Part shown: positions 58,685 to 64,000 of the stretch, piece after piece
Position numbering within the stretch: position 1 is the first letter of the stretch
How the letters are laid out: the number at the start of each line of letters is the position of its first letter
From: Actinoplanes palleronii
Lineage (GTDB): Bacteria > Actinomycetota > Actinomycetes > Mycobacteriales > Micromonosporaceae
DNA: 64,000 nucleotides
Direction of reading: 5' to 3'
Assembly: GCF_016862315.1 (NCBI RefSeq)
Contig: NZ_BOMS01000048.1
Coordinates: forward strand, 28,823 to 92,822
Program-made: the position numbers and the translations under genes
Notes under the pieces: model-generated
What the model was told of the DNA's origin: nothing
The model's database searches: none
Seen by the model: the letters and a program-made list of their open reading frames with translations, nothing else

Positions 58685-60973
58685 TCAGACCGGCACCGCC
58701 TGCCGGGTCTGCTCCCGGTCCGAGTGGTCGGTGATCAGCGGCCCCACGTCCAGGATCAGCGCGATCCCGCCGTCCCCCAGGATCGTCGACCCGCTGATGC
58801 ACTTCACCCGGCTGAACAGCACCCCGAGCGGCTTGATCACCGTCTGCAGCTCGCCCAGCAGGCTGTCCACCACCAGCCCGGTCCGCAGCCCGGACTGCTC
58901 CACGATCACCACGCTCTGGCGGCGCGCCGGCGGCCCCGGTATGTGGAACAGCTCCCGCAACCTGATGAACGGCAGCACCTCGCCGCGCAGGTTCATGCAC
59001 TCCCGGCCCAGCTGCCCCACCGGCAACTCCACGCACTCGGTGACCCGGTCCAGCGGCACGATGAACGACGACTGTCCGACACCGACCAGGAACCCGTCGA
59101 TGATCGCCAGCGTGAGCGGCAGCCGGATCCGGATCGTGGTGCCCAGACCGCGGTTGGTCTCCACCTCGATGCTCCCGCGCAGCGCGGAGACGTTCCGCTT
59201 GACCACGTCCATGCCCACGCCCCGGCCGGACAGGTTGGAAACGGTCGCCGCGGTCGAGAAGCCCGGCTCGAAGATCAGGTTGTAGACCTCGGGATCGGTC
59301 AGCGCGGTGTCCGGCGCGATCAGCTCCCGTTCCACGGCCTTGGCCAGGATCCGCTCCCGGTCCAGCCCGCGCCCGTCGTCGGTCACCTCGATCACGATGT
59401 TGCCGGCGTCGTGATAGGCGTTCAGCCGCAACGTCCCCTGGGGCGCCTTGCCGTGCCGACGGCGCTCCGCGGCCTGCTCAATTCCATGATCAAGACTATT
59501 GCGTACGAGGTGCAGCAACGGGTCGCTGATCCGCTCGACGAGAGCCTTGTCCATCTCGGTGTCCCCACCCGTGATCACCAGGGACACCTCCTTGCCGAGC
59601 TCCATGCAGACGTCCCGCACCACCCGCTCGAACCGCCGCAGCGTGGTACCGATCGGCACCATCCGCAGCGACAGCGCACTGTGCCGCACCTCGTCGACCA
59701 GCCGCATCACCTCGCCCTGCGCCTCGCTGGCCGCATCCGAGCGAGCCGCATCCGAGCGAGCGGTGTCCGAGCGAGCGGCACCCGAGCGAGCGGTGTCCGA
59801 GCGAGCGGCATCCGAGCGGACGGCATCCGAGCGGACGGCACCCGAACCGGCAGCGCCGGAGCCGGCAGTACCCGAGCCGCCGGTGTCCGCCCCGGTGAAC
59901 CCGGTGCTGGACTGCGCGATCACCAGCTCACCCACCAGGTCGATCAGCTTGTCGAGCCGGGCCGCGTCCACCCGGATGGTCCGGGTGTCCTGCGAACGGG
60001 TCTCGGTGGTGCGCCGCTGCCTGGACAGCGCCGCGTCCACGATCCCGCGCTGCACGATGCCCTGCTCGATCAGGATCTCCCCGATCGGCACCGGCTGGGT
60101 GCCCTCGCGGACCGCCCGTTCCTGCTGGACGCGTAGCGCCTCGGCCAGTTCGAGCTCGGTGACCGCGCCGCTGCTGACCAGCACGTCGCCGATCCGGTCG
60201 TTCTCCGGCATGGCCCGGATCGCGGAGACGTACGCGTCGAGCCGGCTCTCCGCGGGCGCGATCCGGATGTCGCTGTCCTCGCGTACAAAATCGAAGACCG
60301 CTTCGATCTCGCTCTTCGGCGCGGTCGTCTCGAGGTCCACGGTGAAGCCCAGGTAACAGGTCTCCGGGTCCATCTCGGCGGCCTCGGGCAGCCGGTTGAT
60401 GTCGGTGCTGACGGCGGTGACCGTGCCGAGCGTGGACAGGTAGCGCAGGAACGACAGCGGGTCCATCCCGTTGCGCAGGCAGTCCGGGCCGAACCGCAGG
60501 TCCAGGTGCCAGACGCCGTCCTGGGGCGGGGCGGCCGCCTCGGTCTCGCCGACGGGCGCCGGCACGGCCGGGCCGCCGGCCAGGTACGGCTCCAGCCCGG
60601 TCAGCAGCCGGGCCCCGTCGGCGGCCTGGGCGGCGTCCGGTTCGAGCCGGCCCTGCGCGATCCCCTCGATCATCGCCGAGATGTGGTCGACGCACGGCAG
60701 CAGCGCGCTGACCAGCCCGGGTGTCACCGGCAGCTGGCCCTCGCGGACCGAGCCCAGCACGGTCTCCACCACGTGCGTGAACGAGACCAGGTGGGTGAGC
60801 CCGAACAGCCCGGCCGAGCCCTTGACGGTGTGCGCGGCCCGGAAGATCGCGTTGACCGCCTCGCCGCCGGACGGCTGGTCCTCCAGCTCGAGCAGGCCCT
60901 CTTCCAGGCCCTGTACCAGGTCACGCGCCTCGGTCACGAACATGTCGAGCGCTTCGCGCATGTCGTCGTCCAC
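58685..60973 (-). CDS. cheA: Chemotaxis histidine kinase CheA
   Basis: The start is taken as GTG 60973 (VDDDMREALDMFVTEAR); ATG 60988 is possible and the longer frame is an artefact. The product is 762 residues. An Hpt domain comes first (phospho-His in FRAAHTVKGSAGLFG, near 50), then a regulatory part. A helical segment (about 300-370; IGDVLVSSGAVTELELAEAL, then IGEILIEQGIVQRGIVDAAL) looks like a GspE/MshE N-terminal type repeat. P3 dimerisation (ARLDKLIDLVGELVIAQS), an Arg-Ser-Asp-Ala repeat linker, ATPase (VRNSLDHGIE, DDGRGLD, GRGVGMDVVKRNV) and a CheW-like domain follow. No clear ribosome site precedes it, and both flanks are broken MCP genes. Confidence 0.88.
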   Translation of the reverse strand: MDDDMREALDMFVTEARDLVQGLEEGLLELEDQPSGGEAVNAIFRAAHTVKGSAGLFGLTHLVSFTHVVETVLGSVREGQLPVTPGLVSALLPCVDHISAMIEGIAQGRLEPDAAQAADGARLLTGLEPYLAGGPAVPAPVGETEAAAPPQDGVWHLDLRFGPDCLRNGMDPLSFLRYLSTLGTVTAVSTDINRLPEAAEMDPETCYLGFTVDLETTAPKSEIEAVFDFVREDSDIRIAPAESRLDAYVSAIRAMPENDRIGDVLVSSGAVTELELAEALRVQQERAVREGTQPVPIGEILIEQGIVQRGIVDAALSRQRRTTETRSQDTRTIRVDAARLDKLIDLVGELVIAQSSTGFTGADTGGSGTAGSGAAGSGAVRSDAVRSDAARSDTARSGAARSDTARSDAARSDAASEAQGEVMRLVDEVRHSALSLRMVPIGTTLRRFERVVRDVCMELGKEVSLVITGGDTEMDKALVERISDPLLHLVRNSLDHGIEQAAERRRHGKAPQGTLRLNAYHDAGNIVIEVTDDGRGLDRERILAKAVERELIAPDTALTDPEVYNLIFEPGFSTAATVSNLSGRGVGMDVVKRNVSALRGSIEVETNRGLGTTIRIRLPLTLAIIDGFLVGVGQSSFIVPLDRVTECVELPVGQLGRECMNLRGEVLPFIRLRELFHIPGPPARRQSVVIVEQSGLRTGLVVDSLLGELQTVIKPLGVLFSRVKCISGSTILGDGGIALILDVGPLITDHSDREQTRQAVPV
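59731..59850. repeat. 15-bp tandem repeat inside cheA
   Basis: About eight degenerate 15-bp units (core CCGAGCGAGCGGCAT) encode repeated Arg-Ser-Asp-Ala-Ala/Thr in the loop between the P3 dimerisation helices of CheA. The repeat number is likely to vary between strains. Confidence 0.85.
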
Positions 60974-60974
60974 G

Positions 60975-61376
60975 ATGATTCCCAACATCGTGCGTACGTC
61001 CGATCTGGTCCAGGAGATCGCGGCCGCCAGCGGGGAGCAGTCCACCGGGGTCCGGCAGATCAACATCGCGATGTCGCAGATCGGCAAGGTCACCGAGCAG
61101 ACCGCGTCGTCCAGTGAGGAGCTCGCGGCCACCGCGGAACAGATGTCGGCGCAGACCGCGCAGCTGACGTCCCTGATGGACTTCTTCACCACGGGCGGCG
61201 GCGGACACCGGTCGTCGTCGCGCAGCTTCAGCCAGCCGAACGCGACCTGGCCGGCCACCAACCCGGGCCGCGGCACGTGGGACCGCGGCGGCGCGTACAA
61301 CGAGAACTCGGCGCCGGCGATGAGCGCGACGAGCACCGCCCCGGTTGACCTGGAAGCCAAGTTCGACCGCTTCTGA
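60975..61376 (+). pseudogene. Methyl-accepting chemotaxis protein, C-terminal remnant
   Basis: 133 codons from ATG 60975 to TGA 61376. The first part (IPNIVRTSDLVQEIAAASGE, then INIAMSQIGKVTEQTASSSE and ELAATAEQMS) is the second helix of an MCP signalling domain, followed by a tail ending LEAKFDRF. All sensor, membrane and tip regions are absent. The homology starts exactly at the cheA start codon, which is on the opposite strand, so this is one end of a rearrangement. Confidence 0.8.
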
Positions 61377-61496
61377 TCCCGCCCGCCGGCCTCTCGGAGG
61401 CCCGGTCCCCGGCTCGGAAGTCGCACCGACTCGAACGCAAACCGCCACGACCTCACGATCTTGTTGTGAGCGTCGCCAGCATGCCCGGGCAGCGGC

Positions 61497-61538
61497 TTGA
61501 CTTCCGAAATGTGATCGTTAACATGTTGGCAATCACAT
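61497..61538 (+). promoter_or_regulatory. Promoter and palindromic operator of the arabinanase gene
   Basis: TTGACT (61497-61502) and TAACAT (61519-61524) are 16 bp apart. ATGTGAT (61509-61515) and its reverse complement ATCACAT (61532-61538) flank the -10, with GTTAAC in the middle. A repressor bound there would block RNA polymerase. Confidence 0.5.
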
Positions 61539-61573
61539 AGACGTATGTGACTACGCTGACCCCCGTCCCCATG

Positions 61574-61605
61574 GGGCGGCCCCGTTTCCCCGAGCGGGGC
61601 CGCCC
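61574..61605 (+). other. Stable hairpin in the arabinanase mRNA leader
   Basis: A perfect 11-bp GC stem (61574-61584 with 61595-61605) with a 10-base loop ends 27 bp before the start codon. It could stabilise the message or limit transcription/translation. Confidence 0.65.
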
Positions 61606-61632
61606 ACCCCTCCCGGAAGGGCGAATCCCCCC

Positions 61633-62604
61633 ATGAAGACCCGCTTCCGTACCCTGCTGCTGGCCGGGCTGACCGGCGTCGTCGCCGTGCTCGGCGTCGG
61701 ACCGGCGAGCGCCGCCACCTACCCGAACCCCGGCGTGGTGACCGGCTCGACCGGCGCGCACGACCCGTCGATCGCCAAGACCCCGAGCGGCGGCTACCTG
61801 CTCGCCACCACCGGCGACGGCATCACGCTGAAGACCTCACCCGACCGGACCAGGTTCACCGACGCCGGCAAGGCGTTCCCCAGCGGCACGTCCTGGGCCA
61901 ACGACTACACCGGCGGCAGCGCCACCCTCTGGGCGCCGGACATCTCGTACCACGGCGGCAAGTACCTGATGTACTACGCCGCCTCCACGTTCGGCTCCAG
62001 CAAGTCGGCGATCTTCCTGGCCGCCTCCACCACCGGCGCGGCCGGCACCTGGTCCAACTACGGCAAGATCATCGAGTCGACGACCAGCAGCAACTGGAAC
62101 GCGATCGATCCGAACCTCACGGTCACCCCGTCCGGCGAGTGGTGGCTCACGTTCGGTTCGTTCTGGTCCGGCATCAAGATGGTCAAAATCAATCCGAGTA
62201 CGGGCAAGCGCGCCGACAGCACGCTCTACAACATCGCCGAGCGCTTCGTGAACAGCAAGTCGGTCGAGGCACCGTACGTCTTCTACCACGCCGGCTACTA
62301 CTACCTGTTCATGTCGTTCGACTTCTGCTGCCAGGGCGCGTCCAGCACGTACCGCACGATGGTCGCCCGGTCCACGTCGATCACCGGCCCGTACAAGGAC
62401 CGCGCCGGCACCCTGACCACGGCCGGTGGCGGCACCGAGATCCTGGCCACCCACGGCAGCATCTACGGCCCGGGACACCCGGCGGTCTTCACCGACACGG
62501 ACGCCGACGTGCTGGTCTACCACTACTACACGTCCGCCGGTGACGCCCGCCTCGGCATCAACCTGCTCGGCTGGGACTCCTCCGCCTGGCCGTACGTGTA
62601 CTGA
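61633..62604 (+). CDS. Secreted GH43 endo-1,5-alpha-L-arabinanase
   Basis: A 323-residue protein with a signal peptide (about 1-28, ASA). Its single GH43 propeller has the arabinanase pattern: base Asp in GAHDPSIAKT, SATLWAPDISYHGGKYLMYY, Asp in NAIDPNLTV, and acid Glu in SVEAPYVFYHAGYYYLF. CCQGASSTYRT and HGSIYGPGHPAVF are typical of arabinanases. It cuts the linear backbone of pectic arabinan. It lies alone, 31 kb from the main locus, but serves the same substrate group as the GH127/GH43/GH62 genes. CGGAAGGG lies upstream of ATG 61633. Confidence 0.93.
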   Translation: MKTRFRTLLLAGLTGVVAVLGVGPASAATYPNPGVVTGSTGAHDPSIAKTPSGGYLLATTGDGITLKTSPDRTRFTDAGKAFPSGTSWANDYTGGSATLWAPDISYHGGKYLMYYAASTFGSSKSAIFLAASTTGAAGTWSNYGKIIESTTSSNWNAIDPNLTVTPSGEWWLTFGSFWSGIKMVKINPSTGKRADSTLYNIAERFVNSKSVEAPYVFYHAGYYYLFMSFDFCCQGASSTYRTMVARSTSITGPYKDRAGTLTTAGGGTEILATHGSIYGPGHPAVFTDTDADVLVYHYYTSAGDARLGINLLGWDSSAWPYVY

Positions 62605-62621
62605 CCCCGCTCGGTGCGGGG
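62605..62621 (+). terminator. Short hairpin after the arabinanase gene
   Basis: CCCCGC (62605-62610) and GCGGGG (62616-62621) pair around a 5-base loop directly after the stop codon. Confidence 0.5.
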
Positions 62622-62678
62622 ATGTCACCGGTTCCGTCCGCTGGTGCCACCCCCGCGCCGGACGAGGTCGCCCCGGGG

Positions 62679-62948
62679 TCAGGAATACGAGTCGGCGGCA
62701 TCCAGCCCGAGAACACCGAGAATCGTCGTCAGCACCAGCGCGATCACAATCCCCGCTCCGACGAGCACCGCCGTGCCGACGATGATCGTCAGCCACGCCT
62801 TGCCCAGAGCGGAAGCGCTGGCCGCGAGCACCTGACCCGTGCTCGGCCTGATCCATGTCAGTGGTTGATACGTCCGCGTCGGCGCCGAACCCGCCGCAGG
62901 GGACACGTGGCCCCGCACACCAGCGGATGAACTGACCTGAGCCTTCAT
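62679..62948 (-). CDS. Small single-helix membrane protein
   Basis: The start is ATG 62948 (MKAQVSSSAGVRGH), with AGGAGG 8 bases upstream. The product is 89 residues with a polar N-terminal half and one or two tightly packed hydrophobic helices (TIIVGTAVLVGAGIVIALVLTTILGVLG), ending DAADSYS. I do not recognise a family. The strong ribosome site supports it as a real gene. Confidence 0.65.
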   Translation of the reverse strand: MKAQVSSSAGVRGHVSPAAGSAPTRTYQPLTWIRPSTGQVLAASASALGKAWLTIIVGTAVLVGAGIVIALVLTTILGVLGLDAADSYS

Positions 62949-63182
62949 GATGCCGCCTCCTTTGGCAACAACACGCGATATGTATGCCCACTCCATCGGC
63001 CATGGGAATGCCTGGATGAGTGGCCGATCGGCCTGACTTGACCTGCCGAGCGTCCGACCGCCCGATCCACATCGGGCCACCGCTTCGGTGTCCGGGCCCA
63101 TCCGGCCGGCCACGCCGCACCGGCCGAGGGCGCCACTCACTGGCGGACGGTGCGGCGACGGCCCCGATTAGCATCGGTCCTC

Positions 63183-64000
63183 ATGACGCCAGTGCGGGGA
63201 CCGGTTCGGGAAGCGGCGCGGCGCGGCGACCTCGATTGGTTCGCCACCCACCTCCGCGGGCCGGACTACCCGCTCGCGGTGCTGAGGTTTCTCGTGCGTC
63301 AGGACGACCCTCGGCTGCGGCATCTGGGCCTGGACCGGCTCGGCGCGCGGATCGCACAGCCCCGGGTCGAGGAGTCCGAGTTGGCGGAGTTGGCCGGGCT
63401 GCTCCCGGACACTCTTGCCGGGCCGCCGGAGACCGCGCTGGTGCTGGCCGGGCTGTACCAGCGGCTCTGGCGGCACGTCCCGCGGCAGCACCGGCCGCGC
63501 TGGCGGGCCGCCGGGCTGCCGGTCGCCGTGCAGATCGCGTGGCTCCGGGCCGAGATCGTCAACGAGCCGGGGACGGTGTGCTCGGAGCCGGCCGGTGAGC
63601 TGCTGTACCAGGCTGTCGCGGGGATCACCGCCGCCGACGTGGCCCGGCCGGACCAGCTGGTGGGCGAGCTGGTCGACGGCGGCGACCCGGTGCTGCGGGG
63701 TGCGGCGCTGCGCCTGATCCGCGAGGCGCTGCACAGCGGGTTGCTGGCCCCGGGCCGGGCTCGCGACCACCTCGGCGCGATGCTCGGCACCCCGGACGTC
63801 GCGGTGCTCGCGGAGCTCGCCGAGCCGTGGGCCGCGCTCGCGCCGCTCCCCCGGGAGCGCCTGCGGCTGCTGCTCACCGTTCCGTCAGCGGCATCGCAGG
63901 CCGCGCGGCTCGATGCCGTGGGGGTCGACGCCGTGGGGGTCGACGCCGTGGGGGTCGACGCCGTGGGGGTCGACGCCGTGGGGGTCGACGCCGTGGGGGT
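63183..64000 (+). CDS. HEAT-like helical protein, cut by right window edge
   Basis: The frame starts at ATG 63183 (MTPVRGPVREAARRGDL) and is open to the edge (272 codons). The product is all helical, with repeats of about 30-40 residues (LAVLRFLVRQDDPRLRHLGLDRLG, GDPVLRGAALRLIREALHSG), as in HEAT or related repeat proteins. From about residue 245 it runs into an Asp-Ala-Val-Gly-Val repeat. No enzyme motif is seen, and the rest of the gene is outside the window. Confidence 0.7.
   Translation, partial: MTPVRGPVREAARRGDLDWFATHLRGPDYPLAVLRFLVRQDDPRLRHLGLDRLGARIAQPRVEESELAELAGLLPDTLAGPPETALVLAGLYQRLWRHVPRQHRPRWRAAGLPVAVQIAWLRAEIVNEPGTVCSEPAGELLYQAVAGITAADVARPDQLVGELVDGGDPVLRGAALRLIREALHSGLLAPGRARDHLGAMLGTPDVAVLAELAEPWAALAPLPRERLRLLLTVPSAASQAARLDAVGVDAVGVDAVGVDAVGVDAVGVDAVG
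63915..64000. repeat. 15-bp perfect tandem repeat at the right edge
   Basis: The unit GCCGTGGGGGTCGAC repeats without error about 5.7 times and continues beyond the window. In frame it encodes Ala-Val-Gly-Val-Asp. Perfect identity shows recent expansion. Confidence 0.95.

Noticed and set aside
60988..61456. N-terminal extension of CheA
   Set aside because: The frame is open, but this stretch is the reverse of MCP coding sequence; CheA homology begins at VDDDMREALDM.
63915..64000. CRISPR-like array
   Set aside because: The units are 15 bp, contiguous and in frame without spacers; this is a coding tandem repeat.

Overview
The window is high-GC DNA from an actinomycete. Secreted enzymes carrying CBM2 and ricin-type modules, a sigma factor fused to an arabinose-binding domain, an ABC sugar importer with no ATPase of its own, and chemotaxis genes together suggest Micromonosporaceae with motile spores, most likely Actinoplanes or a close relative. 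The genus is an inference from gene content. No rRNA, tRNA, CRISPR array, integrase or transposase was seen.

Layout. 1-4010: a NicO-type metal transporter (cut by the left edge) overlapping a TPR lipid/membrane-anchored protein, divergent from a DUF4331 protein. 4064-30287: a 26-kb arabinoxylan/arabinan utilisation locus. Its secreted part has a GH10-CBM13 xylanase; a minus-strand operon GH43, GH62, GH127, GH62 (13209 to 5871); a second minus-strand operon CE3-like esterase, GH27, GH43-CBM6 and a membrane ECF sigma factor with a C-terminal AbfB (CBM42) domain (19166 to 13429); and a plus-strand operon GH10-CBM2, CE1-CBM2, CE1-CBM2 (19521 to 23599). Its intracellular part has a leaderless GH43 beta-xylosidase, a GH51 arabinofuranosidase and a BxlEFG-like ABC importer. 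30379-43690: a stress or dormancy-like block with two P-type cation ATPases, phosphoketolase, an Acg-type nitroreductase, a PAS hybrid histidine kinase, a STAS/HATPase regulator and a DoxX protein. 43775-57037: mixed housekeeping and small genes (TetR with a flavoprotein, kup, a class V aminotransferase, a VHL-fold protein and several unknowns). 57072-61376: a cheA gene sitting exactly between two MCP genes that have both lost their 5' ends. 61633-64000: a GH43 arabinanase, a small membrane protein, and a gene running off the right edge through a 15-bp tandem repeat.

How the locus should work: secreted esterases (CE1, CE3-like) and arabinofuranosidases (GH62, GH127, GH43) strip acetyl, feruloyl and arabinosyl decorations, GH10 enzymes cut the xylan backbone, the ABC system imports xylo- and arabino-oligosaccharides using an ATPase encoded elsewhere, and the cytoplasmic GH43 and GH51 enzymes finish them to xylose and arabinose. 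The nearby phosphoketolase could take xylulose-5-phosphate to acetyl phosphate. Regulation can be read at two levels: LacI-type boxes of the TGGGAGCGCT kind and CGAAA-N-TTTCG palindromes in the promoters, and the sigma-ZAS-TM-AbfB protein, which looks like a one-polypeptide surface sensor for arabinose side chains that directly carries its own sigma factor. That protein is the most interesting candidate in the window.
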